Source of the DNA: Candidatus Poribacteria bacterium | GTDB taxonomy: Bacteria > Poribacteria > WGA-4E > WGA-3G | Assembly: GCA_009839745.1 (NCBI GenBank) | Contig: VXPE01000030.1 | Coordinates: forward strand, 1 to 61,137 | DNA length: 61,137 nucleotides | Direction: 5' to 3' | Part shown: positions 51,147 to 59,627 of the stretch, piece by piece | Position numbering within the stretch: position 1 is the stretch's first letter | Layout of the letters: every line of letters begins with the position of its first letter | Notes under the pieces: model-generated | What the model was told of the DNA's origin: nothing | Databases searched by the model: none | Seen by the model: the letters and a program-made list of their open reading frames with translations, nothing else | Made by a program: the position numbers and the translations under genes

Positions 51147-52568
51147 ATGCCAATTTACGAAAAATTGATGGGAAATCCGTTTGTTGATGCGGGGGTTTGT
51201 GGAATTTGTGAATGGTTGGAAAGGCGACCTCAGCCAGAGGAAATTACAACTACAGACCTTGAGGTGATGGTTGAGGAATTTATTCCTATGGCAGCGAAGT
51301 GGGAAAAATGGGGTTCAATTTTTACACTTAATCATTCACTAACTAATCCTTCGAAAAAAAAAGATGAACGGCTAGCTCATTTCAGAGGAATGCTTCTTGA
51401 CTATATTCATAATGTCAAGGAACTTGATCAGATTGGCGATTGTATGGGATGTGGTAGACGTGACGTAGGATCAACACCTTTGCTTGATAAAACAGGCGTT
51501 CCACTAACAGGTGGAAAGAATAGTAACTTTTTCCCTGTTTTCTCCGAAGGAGCAGGTTATTGCCCCGCTTGTAGTTTCTCGATTCAGTTTTTACCCTTTT
51601 CTTTGGTTGCGACTGGGAAAAATGGTGGAAGATTCCTTATGCTTCATTCCAAATCTTGGGAACTTATGCGAATTTGGACAATACGGTGTATCCAAGGTAT
51701 TAAACAACAATATTCTCAACAACAATCAGGAGAATGTTTTAAGCCTGATTATGAAAATTCTCGCAATGGTTTGTTTTACATGGTGCGGGAAATGATTATT
51801 GAATGTGAGGAAATGCAGCTTTATGATGAAATCACAGATAAAGATGTATCTATGGAAGTTTACTCCTTTACAAACAACAATCAGTTTCCAGATATTGAAA
51901 TCTTTTACATCCCGTCTTCTGTCTTTCAATTTTTATCTGCCGCCGAGCAGAATCCCTATAAGGATGCCTGGTACGAGATCGTCCAAATCGGTTACGGGAG
52001 GGGGAAATCTAAAAAAGATTACAAGAAGTCAAGAAACCTTGTATATGAGTACCTATTAGAAGATCGATCCATTCGTGGCTTCTTTCTAAGCCGGCGTACT
52101 CAAAAACATCGCGGAAATTGGGAATTATTTTCCCTTTATTTACAGAAGGTGAGAAACATGAAACCAACACGGATTGAGAAAATTAAGCAGGTTGGCGATT
52201 TAATTGCAGAGAGTATCCGTAAATCTGAAAAGCGTGGATTAAATCGACTCCAAGATTTAGAAAATGCAACAACTTATTTTGACTGCCGCAGCGTTTTATT
52301 ACGTATCATTAGAGATAGGATTGTTCAAAAGGAACCAGAGCCGCTGTTCTCGTTTGATGATTGTGTTGAACATATTTTTATTTCTGCTGATAATGCTCAA
52401 TCTTGGAGTGATGAGTTAGATGATAGTGAGTTGGATGAAGAAGAAAAAGAACAGTTGAGACATTCTATAAATGATAATGTCAGGTTTTGGCGTGAAACCC
52501 GTGACTTGCTGCTTTTTCGGATTTATGAACAACTTCACAGTTGGTTAACTGAACAGGAGGATAATTAA
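51147..52568 (+). CDS. cas8b: Cascade large subunit Cas8b1 (Cst1, CXXC-CXXC type)
   Basis: This 473-residue protein is the large subunit of the I-B Tneap (Cst) interference complex. Its mark is the zinc-binding set C99-x2-C102 (CMGCGRR) and C139-x2-C142 (YCPACSF), with an extra C18/C21 pair (CGICEW) near the front. The rest is helical. It should bind the crRNA 5' handle and recognise the PAM. It ends three bases before the cas7 ATG. Its sequence is AT-rich compared with the other cas genes. Confidence 0.88.
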   Translation: MPIYEKLMGNPFVDAGVCGICEWLERRPQPEEITTTDLEVMVEEFIPMAAKWEKWGSIFTLNHSLTNPSKKKDERLAHFRGMLLDYIHNVKELDQIGDCMGCGRRDVGSTPLLDKTGVPLTGGKNSNFFPVFSEGAGYCPACSFSIQFLPFSLVATGKNGGRFLMLHSKSWELMRIWTIRCIQGIKQQYSQQQSGECFKPDYENSRNGLFYMVREMIIECEEMQLYDEITDKDVSMEVYSFTNNNQFPDIEIFYIPSSVFQFLSAAEQNPYKDAWYEIVQIGYGRGKSKKDYKKSRNLVYEYLLEDRSIRGFFLSRRTQKHRGNWELFSLYLQKVRNMKPTRIEKIKQVGDLIAESIRKSEKRGLNRLQDLENATTYFDCRSVLLRIIRDRIVQKEPEPLFSFDDCVEHIFISADNAQSWSDELDDSELDEEEKEQLRHSINDNVRFWRETRDLLLFRIYEQLHSWLTEQEDN

Positions 52569-52570
52569 TC

Positions 52571-53608
52571 ATGTCTAAGCATCTTATTGGACTAATGCTT
52601 ATTGATGCCCCTTATTCAGCGTTGAATAACGCTGATAAACCGAAGGATCGTCCTAACGATAACATAGTTGTTGTTAAAACCCTTAAAAAAGGGCGCAGAG
52701 GACAGACTTATCCCTATGTGTCCGGTCAAGCATGGCGAAATTGGTGGCGCACGACTCTTGAACATGAATTTGACGACTGGCATAACTCACCTATAGATCG
52801 AGAGGATAAAATCGCATATACCAAAGTAGATCCGGTAAAATATGACGATGACGATGTTTTTGGTTATATGCGTGCGCGAAGTGAAGGGAAAGGAAAACAA
52901 AAGGAAGATCTTACGGTAACCCGTTTGTCCCCTCTCAAATGCTCACCGCTTATTTCCATTTCACCACAAATCCCAACGAACGATTTTGGTGTGATGGCAC
53001 GTCAGGAAGGGGACCCAGTGCCTTATGAACACCAATTTTACTCTTGTATTCTACAAGGTATCTTTTCTCTAAACCTTAGTGCGGTCGGATCGTTTTCCGC
53101 TGTTAACAAGACAGGGTATAAAAATATCCGTGACGACTATGTTCCAACTATTGAAGCCGCACGTGGAACAAGAGAAAATGAAGATTCACCGTGGGTCCTT
53201 CCGAAAGATATCCGCGTCCGACGTTGTCAACAGACACTTAAGGCACTTCCTTTTCTCAGCGGAGGGGCAAAGTTGACATCACATCTCACTGACGTTACTC
53301 CCAAACTCATTATTCTTTCTGTGCTTAAGGGCGGCAACCATCCCTTCATGAATTTAATAGTTGAAGAAGAAGGGCTTGGTAAATTAAGTCTGTCTGCCTT
53401 GCGAGAGATCATAGGAGATTACAAAGACAGATTTTGCGATGCAATTTACATCGGTAGACGGAGCGGGTTCATGGATGACATAGACGGCAAACTCACTGAG
53501 TTAGCAGGTGACAACAATCTGCCGGGTGAGATCGTTTACGATACACCAAATACGGTAATTACTCAACTGTCACAAAAGTTAGAAACTCACGTTGGAGACA
53601 CACCATGA
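52571..53608 (+). CDS. cas7: Cascade backbone protein Cas7 (Cst2/DevR family)
   Basis: This 345-residue protein is the backbone subunit that polymerises along the crRNA. The Cst2/DevR family marks are LIGLMLIDAPYSALNNAD at the front, the glycine-rich loop TYPYVSGQAWRNWWRTTLE and the later LSLNLSAVGSFSAVNKTGYK. It overlaps cas5 by four bases (ATGA). In Myxococcus a relative (DevR) takes part in autoregulation of the operon; nothing here shows such regulation. It is full length. Confidence 0.9.
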   Translation: MSKHLIGLMLIDAPYSALNNADKPKDRPNDNIVVVKTLKKGRRGQTYPYVSGQAWRNWWRTTLEHEFDDWHNSPIDREDKIAYTKVDPVKYDDDDVFGYMRARSEGKGKQKEDLTVTRLSPLKCSPLISISPQIPTNDFGVMARQEGDPVPYEHQFYSCILQGIFSLNLSAVGSFSAVNKTGYKNIRDDYVPTIEAARGTRENEDSPWVLPKDIRVRRCQQTLKALPFLSGGAKLTSHLTDVTPKLIILSVLKGGNHPFMNLIVEEEGLGKLSLSALREIIGDYKDRFCDAIYIGRRSGFMDDIDGKLTELAGDNNLPGEIVYDTPNTVITQLSQKLETHVGDTP

Positions 53609-54399
53609 AGGTAATTCGCGTTCATATTACCGGCTGGATCGCCTCTTTCCGGAATCCGTTATTTATTAGCGGATTCCAACCGACACTCCCTTTGCCACCA
53701 CTCTCGACTCTCTATGGGCTCTTTACCGCCGCAAAAGGTGATTGGGTTACACCGCACGACACTGCAATCGGATTTGTTTTTAAAAGTAACGGAAAAGCTG
53801 TTGATTTAGAAACTATCTACGAGTTTGAGGATACTTTGAGTCCGAACTCTAAGATAAACAAGCAAAAATCTGGTTTAGGTTCTTCAAAAGTATTGTACTC
53901 AATGCGTATGAACCCTAACATAAAAAAACGTGAATTTCTCGTTGAACCTCAGCTCTATCTCTATACCCCAGAGATATGGTTAAAGGAAGCGTTTGAACGC
54001 CCTCGGTATCCGTTGCTCTTGGGACGCTCCTCCGATTTAGCAACTGTCAAATCCATAGATGAAATTGAATTAGAGAGTAGGTCGGAAACGACTTATCAAA
54101 ATACGATAATCCCATTCCCTGACCCACAACTTTATGGACAGGTCCAGGCATTGCCTACGCACTTCACGGCGGAAATACCCCGTCGGCAATGCGGCACGCG
54201 TGCTTTTTGCATCATTACCGAACCGATAAAGTACAGGGGCAATGTTCTACACGATCCTGATAAGAATTGGGGGGTGTATTTGCATGAACGCATCCCGGGA
54301 AATTTCACAGTCCCTGTTGAGCAAACAAGGAAACCTATTGACAAAAACTATCAAATTCCAGACGTGAGCGGAAACCAGATGCAATTTTTTGATCCCTAA
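53605..54399 (+). CDS. cas5: Cascade subunit Cas5 (Cst type)
   Basis: This 264-residue protein caps the 5' handle of the crRNA in Cascade. The front has the RAMP strand and glycine-rich turn (IRVHITGWIASFRNPLFISG, then LPPLSTLYGLFTAAKG), typical of Cas5. It overlaps cas7 by four bases. It is the last gene before the transposase insertion, and its stop is followed within 12 bases by the first REP palindrome. The end (QMQFFDP) is intact, so the insertion did not damage it. Confidence 0.9.
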   Translation: MKVIRVHITGWIASFRNPLFISGFQPTLPLPPLSTLYGLFTAAKGDWVTPHDTAIGFVFKSNGKAVDLETIYEFEDTLSPNSKINKQKSGLGSSKVLYSMRMNPNIKKREFLVEPQLYLYTPEIWLKEAFERPRYPLLLGRSSDLATVKSIDEIELESRSETTYQNTIIPFPDPQLYGQVQALPTHFTAEIPRRQCGTRAFCIITEPIKYRGNVLHDPDKNWGVYLHERIPGNFTVPVEQTRKPIDKNYQIPDVSGNQMQFFDP

Positions 54400-54410
54400 C
54401 CCCAATACAT

Positions 54411-54486
54411 CGTAGGGGCGAGGTTCCCTCGCCCGTAGGAGAACAACAATCTACACAACCGTAGGGACGGGGCCCCTGGGCCCACA
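54411..54486. repeat. Two REP palindromes between cas5 and the transposase
   Basis: First, 54411-54435, CGTAGGGGCGAGGTTCCCTC then GCCCG. Second, 54460-54486, CGTAGGGACGGGGCCCCTGG then GCCCACAGG. They are direct copies with a different stem. Confidence 0.85.
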
Positions 54487-54501
54487 GGAGATATTTCCCT
54501 T

Positions 54502-55065
54502 ATGAGACCCAATCTTCCACGTCGCAAACCCACGCGCTTACGGGATTATGATTACAGCCAACCCGGTGCATCTTTCGTGACCGTCTGTGCCCAACACCGG
54601 AAATGTTTATTTGGGGCGATTGTGGACGAACAAATGCAATTGAACGCAATAAGCAAAATCGTCGTTGAATGTTGGAACCGTATTCCCCAACATTTTCCTT
54701 CCATTGGGTTAGGGGAGTCTGTTATCATGCCCAACCACATACACGGCATTATCACATGCAACCCCGTAGGGGCGGGGTCCCCCCACCCAATAGAAAACAC
54801 TTCTCACCGTAGGGGCGAGGTCCCCTCGCCCGCTTATAGAGGTTCACCTTCGTTAGGCAAAATCGTAGCCTACTTCAAATACCAATCCACCAAGTATATC
54901 AACCAACACCGCAATACACCCGGGACGCGCATTTGGCAAAGAAATTATCACGATCATATCATCCGAGACGACGCAGATTTACAACGAATTCACCAATACA
55001 TTCAGGACAATCCGATGAAATGGGCGTTAGATCAATTGCATCCTGACAATCCTTCCAAATGGTGA
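54502..55065 (+). CDS. REP-associated tyrosine transposase (RAYT, IS200/Y1-like)
   Basis: This 187-residue protein is a RAYT. It has the single-strand HUH endonuclease core: NHIHGI with H79 and H81, and the tyrosine region IVAYFKYQSTKYINQ with Y124/Y127, then the family C-terminus WQRNYHDHIIRDDADLQRIHQYI and NPMKW. RAYTs mobilise or copy REP palindromes. AGGAG lies ahead of the ATG. It is inserted between cas5 and cas3, in the operon's direction, with two REPs on either side. Two more REPs lie within its coding region (codons about 88-111) and keep it in frame, so the protein has an insert of 24 or so residues compared with close relatives. Confidence 0.88.
   Translation: MRPNLPRRKPTRLRDYDYSQPGASFVTVCAQHRKCLFGAIVDEQMQLNAISKIVVECWNRIPQHFPSIGLGESVIMPNHIHGIITCNPVGAGSPHPIENTSHRRGEVPSPAYRGSPSLGKIVAYFKYQSTKYINQHRNTPGTRIWQRNYHDHIIRDDADLQRIHQYIQDNPMKWALDQLHPDNPSKW
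54764..54832 (+). repeat. Two REP palindromes inside the transposase gene
   Basis: 54764-54788 and 54808-54832 (CGTAGGGGCGGGG / CCCCCACCC and CGTAGGGGCGAGG / CCTCGCCCG) are translated as part of the transposase between the HUH motif and the tyrosine helix. Confidence 0.85.
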
Positions 55066-55087
55066 GAGCAACCGAAATGGACACAGG

Positions 55088-55158
55088 CAGGCGTGGCAAC
55101 CACGCCCCTACGAAACCATGACAATATCTATGATGGGCGAGGGGACCTCGCCCCTACG
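55088..55158. repeat. Two REP palindromes between the transposase and cas3
   Basis: 55088-55112 (GCGTGGCAACCACGCCCCTA) and 55134-55158 (GGGCGAGGGGACCTCGCCCC) are in reverse orientation (ending CCCCTACG) compared with those on the other side. The second ends 13 bases before the cas3 ATG, next to its ribosome site. Confidence 0.85.
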
Positions 55159-55171
55159 CAGAGGAAAATCC

Positions 55172-57439
55172 ATGTCAATATTGTTTGCAAAAAGCAACCC
55201 ACCAGAAACGCTCCAAAAGCATACAGAAAATTGCCTCGACGTATACAATAGCCTCCGAGAACAGATGCCGTTTTTAACTGATGTCGCCCAAAATTCCAAT
55301 TTCTTTGAGCATCTTTTCTACGCTGTCGCCCTTCACGATTTCGGAAAGGCGGCGACGGGTTTCCAAAAACAACTCACCAATGGCACGAGATGGAATTATC
55401 GCCATGAAATTCTATCTGCAGGATTTGTAGCAGGCATTCAACTCTCACAAGAAGCAAAAAAGGCAATCGGACTTACAATCTTGACACATCATAAAGATAT
55501 TGACACCCTTAGGCACACATATAAGCACTATCCTGAAAGTGAAATCGGATTCCAAGTCTGGCAGGATAAAATCAAAGAATTAGAACCGACTTGGGAAGCG
55601 TTAATGGCAATTCAGAAACAAGTCACGCATTGGTGTCTTCTGGAAAAATGTATGTGGACACCTGTTACCTCAACTGACCAACTTGTTAACGGCTACCGCG
55701 ATTTCTTGCTGCCTTACCAAAGAACTAAAAGGAACCATCAATTAAAAAATCATCCTTTATCCATCCTACACAGCACTTATGGCATGCTCCTCCGTGGGTG
55801 TATGATTGCTTGCGATCATCTCGCTTCTGCGGGAAAAAACGAGATACAAACCGCACTTGACAACTTTAAAGCCTGCCTGATGCAACACATTAAACAAAAG
55901 GCAAAGCAAAAAGGACAGCAGTTTCATGGGTGGCAACCCTTTCAAAAAGTCTCTGGAGAAACAACCGGGCAACTCATGCTCTCCGCACCGACAGGCTCCG
56001 GTAAAACTGAAGCCGCACTCCTCTGGTCGGACAAAAATCAGGGCAAGACACTTGGTAACCGTGTCTTTTATGTTTTACCCTACACTGCCAGCATCAACGC
56101 TATGTATAATCGATTGACAGACCTCGTATCCGATGACAGAATCGGTGTGTTGCACGGTAAAGCCGCTTATTTCGTTTATCAACAGCTCGTCGATAAAGAC
56201 TATACCTATCAAGAGGCCGCAGCCGAAGCTCAAGATCAACAGAATCTGACTCGAAAAATTTGCCGACCTTACAAGGTACTCACCCCTTTTCAACTCCTAA
56301 AAGCCTTTTTTGGTATACGCGGCTTTGAGATGCAAATGGCGGAGATGTCCAAAGGGCTTTTTATTTTTGACGAAATCCACGCTTATGACCCGCACACAAC
56401 CGCGCTTATTCTCACAATGGTAGAACGACTCCGTAAAGATTACGACGCACAATTCTGCATTATGACTGCCACAATGCCACAGTTCCTCAAAGGCATGATT
56501 AGTAAGGTACTTGGTGATCCACCACAGATTGAAATGGGACCCGAAAAACGGGACACATACACTCGACACCGAGTCCAATTATTTGACGGAAATATCCATG
56601 ATGCAATTCCGCTGATTGAAGAGCGTCTCAGTCAAAAGCAGCGTGTTTTAGTCGTTTGTAATACTGTCCAGCAAGCACAAGATGTGTTTCAGGAATTAAT
56701 GGGTGTAACCGAAAACGCTAAACTCCTTCACAGCCGATTTATCCTCAAAGACCGAGAACGGATTGAAAAGGAACTTGAAGACGCAAACCTACTCGTCGGC
56801 ACGCAAGCCGTAGAAGTCTCACTCGATATTGATTTTGACTGTCTATTTTCAGAACCAGCCCCGATAGACGCGCTCATTCAACGTTTTGGTCGAGTTAACA
56901 GGAAAGGTGAAAAAGACATCTGTGATGTCCATATATGCGAAAAGGGTAGTGAAAACGACAAATATATCTATTCCCCTGACAAGATTGAACGCACTATAAA
57001 AGCGTTCGCATCTGTAGACGTTCTCCACGAATCCAAAATCCAAGGTCTGATTGATGAAGTTTATTCTGATGGCTATAATGAGGATGAACAGAAAAAATTT
57101 GATAGAGCGAAACAATTGTTTGAGCGGCACTTACAAGACATTGTGCCGTTTATTGAAGATTCTAAAGGGCATCAGGAATTTAATGAACTTTTTAAGAGTG
57201 TTGAGGTTGTACCCGAGTGTTATGAAGAAGATTTTTGGGTAAAAATTGAAAACCGTCAATACTACGAATCCAGAGCTTACATTGCCCAAATTAGTGAGCG
57301 TCAATTTGGAAGACTACACCGGGAGGGGCAGCTATATGAGCGTAAACGCTTTGGAAAGTTAGGGCAATGGTTCATAAAGGTTCGCTATGATGACATGCTC
57401 GGTTTACTTTTAAATGAACATAGCACAAACATCTTATAG
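55172..57439 (+). CDS. cas3: CRISPR helicase-nuclease Cas3
   Basis: This 755-residue protein unwinds and degrades target DNA recruited by Cascade. The N-terminal HD nuclease has H16, H55-D56 (ALHDFGKAATGF) and H106/H107 (THHKDID). The helicase has Walker A APTGSGKT (272-279), DEIH (400-403) in IFDEIHAYDP, TATMPQ, and motif VI QRFGRVNRKGE. The ATG at 55172 (MSILFAKS) has GAGGA just upstream, next to a REP palindrome; an in-frame codon at 55118 would extend it by the translated palindrome and is unlikely. The nuclease and helicase are both complete. Confidence 0.93.
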   Translation: MSILFAKSNPPETLQKHTENCLDVYNSLREQMPFLTDVAQNSNFFEHLFYAVALHDFGKAATGFQKQLTNGTRWNYRHEILSAGFVAGIQLSQEAKKAIGLTILTHHKDIDTLRHTYKHYPESEIGFQVWQDKIKELEPTWEALMAIQKQVTHWCLLEKCMWTPVTSTDQLVNGYRDFLLPYQRTKRNHQLKNHPLSILHSTYGMLLRGCMIACDHLASAGKNEIQTALDNFKACLMQHIKQKAKQKGQQFHGWQPFQKVSGETTGQLMLSAPTGSGKTEAALLWSDKNQGKTLGNRVFYVLPYTASINAMYNRLTDLVSDDRIGVLHGKAAYFVYQQLVDKDYTYQEAAAEAQDQQNLTRKICRPYKVLTPFQLLKAFFGIRGFEMQMAEMSKGLFIFDEIHAYDPHTTALILTMVERLRKDYDAQFCIMTATMPQFLKGMISKVLGDPPQIEMGPEKRDTYTRHRVQLFDGNIHDAIPLIEERLSQKQRVLVVCNTVQQAQDVFQELMGVTENAKLLHSRFILKDRERIEKELEDANLLVGTQAVEVSLDIDFDCLFSEPAPIDALIQRFGRVNRKGEKDICDVHICEKGSENDKYIYSPDKIERTIKAFASVDVLHESKIQGLIDEVYSDGYNEDEQKKFDRAKQLFERHLQDIVPFIEDSKGHQEFNELFKSVEVVPECYEEDFWVKIENRQYYESRAYIAQISERQFGRLHREGQLYERKRFGKLGQWFIKVRYDDMLGLLLNEHSTNIL

Positions 57440-57440
57440 C

Positions 57441-57509
57441 GGGCGTGGCAACCACGCCCCTACAAAATGATGAAAACGCTTATGACGGGCGTGGCAACCA
57501 CGCCCCTAT
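57441..57509. repeat. Two direct REP palindromes between cas3 and cas4
   Basis: 57441-57463 and 57487-57509 both read GGGCGTGGCAACCACGCCCC followed by TA. They are 46 bases apart and in the same orientation. Confidence 0.88.
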
Positions 57510-57534
57510 GGAACATTGAAAGGAGACACCACAA

Positions 57535-58044
57535 ATGCAAACCCCAGACCAACCGAACATCACCGGCACTGCTATCAACTATCTCTACGTTTGCACACGC
57601 AAGCTCTGGTTCTATCAGAACCACCTCGACATGGAACACACTTCGGAATATGTTGACATGGGAAACCACCTCCACGACGAGAGTTACCCTCGCGAAAAAC
57701 GCAGAGAATGGGACATTGACAATCTCGTGAAAATAGATTTCGTCGACAAATACGGTATCCTCCACGACATCAAATCGGGGCCTGCGATGGAAACCGCACA
57801 CGTCATGCAGCTCTGTTATTACCTCTATCTCCTCAAACAGAAGGGAATATCCAACAGGAAAGGCGTTATAAACTACCCACGCCAACGGCGAACGACCGAG
57901 GTCGAACTCACATCCGAAAAGGAAGAAGAAGTGGAAGCTGCTATCGAAAAAGTAAATGAAGTTGCAGCGTTACCGACACCCCCTCACGCCGACTATATGA
58001 AAATCTGTAAATCCTGTAGCTACCAAGAACTCTGTTGGAGTTAA
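57535..58044 (+). CDS. cas4: CRISPR adaptation nuclease Cas4
   Basis: This 169-residue protein trims prespacers. It has the iron-sulfur Cys set C20 (YVCTRKLWF) and C158/C161/C167 (ICKSCSYQELC), and the RecB-like nuclease residues D68 (KIDFVD) and D78-I-K80. AAAGGAG lies seven bases before the ATG. It directly precedes cas1 and is separated from it by a REP palindrome. Being shorter than many Cas4 proteins is normal for this group. Confidence 0.92.
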   Translation: MQTPDQPNITGTAINYLYVCTRKLWFYQNHLDMEHTSEYVDMGNHLHDESYPREKRREWDIDNLVKIDFVDKYGILHDIKSGPAMETAHVMQLCYYLYLLKQKGISNRKGVINYPRQRRTTEVELTSEKEEEVEAAIEKVNEVAALPTPPHADYMKICKSCSYQELCWS

Positions 58045-58059
58045 CAGACGGAATTCATC

Positions 58060-58084
58060 CGTAGGGGCGAGGTTGCCTCGCCCG
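58060..58084. repeat. REP palindrome between cas4 and cas1
   Basis: CGTAGGGGCGAGGTTGCCTC then GCCCG. It lies 16 bases after the cas4 stop and 20 before the cas1 ATG. Confidence 0.85.
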
Positions 58085-58104
58085 AAAAAGAAAAGGAACC
58101 CATT

Positions 58105-59100
58105 ATGTCCCGGAACTACTACATCACCCAACCCGGCAGACTGCGCCGGAAAGACAACACACTGTACTTAGAGCCAGAAAATGCCCGACGCATCCCGATC
58201 CCTATTGAAGACATTGACTCGCTTTACTTCTACGGTGAACTTGATCTTAACACCAGACTCCTCAACTTCCTTTCGCAGAAACATATTGCCTTTCATGTGT
58301 TTAACTACTACGGTTATTATTCAGGGAGTTACTACCCCAGAGAATACCTCAACTCGGGTTCCCTGCTCGTCAAACAGGTCCAACACTACGAAAGTCCCGC
58401 CAATCGGATGCCCCTGGCACACGAATTCGTTGCGTCCGCTGTTTTCAATATGTTACGGATTTTGCGGTATCACACGAATCGTGATAAAGATTGCGGGGCG
58501 CAAATTGAAGCAATTGAGGCAATTTTTGCTGAAAGCCAAACCGCAAAGAACACGAACGCATTGATGGGCTATGAGGGCCTCATCCGAGACACCTATTACA
58601 CTGCCTTCAATACAATTTTGGCGTTAAAGATACCTTTTGAAAAGCGCGTCCGTCGTCCACCGGACAATCCGATCAACGCCATCATCTCATTTGGCAACTC
58701 GATGATGTATACCGCCTGCCTCACGGAAATCTATCGCACGCAGCTCAACCCGACGGTCAGTTTCCTCCACGAGCCCGGAGAACGCCGCTTCTCGCTGAGT
58801 CTCGATCTTGCCGAAATTTTCAAACCACTCATCATTGACAGAATTATATTTCGTTTGTTCAACCGTCGGCAGCTCAACGAGTCAAAACACTTTGAAAATA
58901 GTATTGATGGGTGTTACCTCAATGACAAAGGGCGTAAACTGTTCATCGCTGCATTTGATGAGCAATTGAAGCAGACCGTTTCGCATCGAAAATTGAAACG
59001 TCACGTTTCCTACCAGCGACTCATCCGTTTGGAGTGTTACAAACTCATCAAGCATCTGGTCGGTATGGAGACCTATCAGGCACTGCGTCCGTGGTGGTAG
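58105..59100 (+). CDS. cas1: CRISPR integrase Cas1
   Basis: This 331-residue protein integrates new spacers with Cas2. The catalytic metal site is E157 (GYEGLIRDTYY), H222 (LHEPGERRFSLSLDLAEIF) and E237 or nearby Asp. The N-terminal beta-domain is typical (YYITQPGRLRRKDNTLYLE). It belongs to the Cas1 of type I-B systems. It is full length, with AAAGGAA in front of the ATG. It is followed by a 260-base gap that holds two palindromes before cas2. Confidence 0.93.
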   Translation: MSRNYYITQPGRLRRKDNTLYLEPENARRIPIPIEDIDSLYFYGELDLNTRLLNFLSQKHIAFHVFNYYGYYSGSYYPREYLNSGSLLVKQVQHYESPANRMPLAHEFVASAVFNMLRILRYHTNRDKDCGAQIEAIEAIFAESQTAKNTNALMGYEGLIRDTYYTAFNTILALKIPFEKRVRRPPDNPINAIISFGNSMMYTACLTEIYRTQLNPTVSFLHEPGERRFSLSLDLAEIFKPLIIDRIIFRLFNRRQLNESKHFENSIDGCYLNDKGRKLFIAAFDEQLKQTVSHRKLKRHVSYQRLIRLECYKLIKHLVGMETYQALRPWW

Positions 59101-59117
59101 GCACAATCTTAATTCTT

Positions 59118-59308
59118 ATACCATTTCTGAATAACCGTTTCTCATTAGCGAAAACCCGCTCGTAGGGGCGAGGTCCCCTCGCCCGTCTAATCCGTCCGAA
59201 TCCTCATAGCATTTCAAAATCTCTGAAATGCGAATTTATTTTTCAGATTTGGTATTAGAACACTACCGGCACAATAGGCATCGCAGGGGCGTGGTTACCG
59301 CGCCTGTC
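59118..59308. repeat. REPs and a miniature inverted element between cas1 and cas2
   Basis: A REP (CGTAGGGGCGAGGTCCCCTC then GCCCG) lies at 59161-59185 and a degenerate one (GCAGGGGCGTGG then CGCGCCTG) at 59283-59308. Around the first is an imperfect inverted pair, ATACCATTTCTGAA at 59118-59131 and TTCAGATTTGGTAT at 59242-59255. A hairpin GCATTTCA / TGAAATGC lies at 59209-59231. Confidence 0.6.
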
Positions 59309-59363
59309 GGTTTCTGACGAACCTTTCAACTTCGTTCCCACTTTACATGAGGAGACATCTGCA

Positions 59364-59627
59364 ATGTACATCATTCTGGTTTACGACATTCAAGTCAAGC
59401 GCGTCGCGAAGGTCTGTAAATACCTCCGACAGCACCTCAATTGGATCCAAAATTCAGTCTTTGAAGGGCAGTTAACCAAAGCGCAGTTCGCACGAGTCAA
59501 ATCGAGGTTAGCGGCACTCACTGATCCCGAACAAGACTCTATCATTATCTATCAACTACGCGATGCCCGGTGGATGAATAAAGAGGTCATGGGAGTCGAT
59601 AAGAATCCCGCGACGAACCTACTCTAA
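59364..59627 (+). CDS. cas2: CRISPR-associated protein Cas2
   Basis: This 87-residue protein forms the scaffold for Cas1 during spacer integration. It has the Cas2 front ILVYDI with the conserved Asp D8, then VCKYLRQHLNWIQNSVFEG and LRDARW. GAGGAG lies before the ATG. It is normal length. It is separated from cas1 by about 260 bases with repeats, which is long for a type I operon. Confidence 0.95.
   Translation: MYIILVYDIQVKRVAKVCKYLRQHLNWIQNSVFEGQLTKAQFARVKSRLAALTDPEQDSIIIYQLRDARWMNKEVMGVDKNPATNLL

Noticed and set aside
55118-55171. Earlier start for Cas3
   Set aside because: The extra codons translate a REP palindrome; GAGGA is directly in front of the ATG at 55172.
48729-59627. Assigning the system to type I-A or I-D
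   Set aside because: Cst1-type CXXC Cas8, Cst2-type Cas7 and a complete Cas3 with an HD domain fit I-B Tneap; no Csa or Cas10d gene is present.
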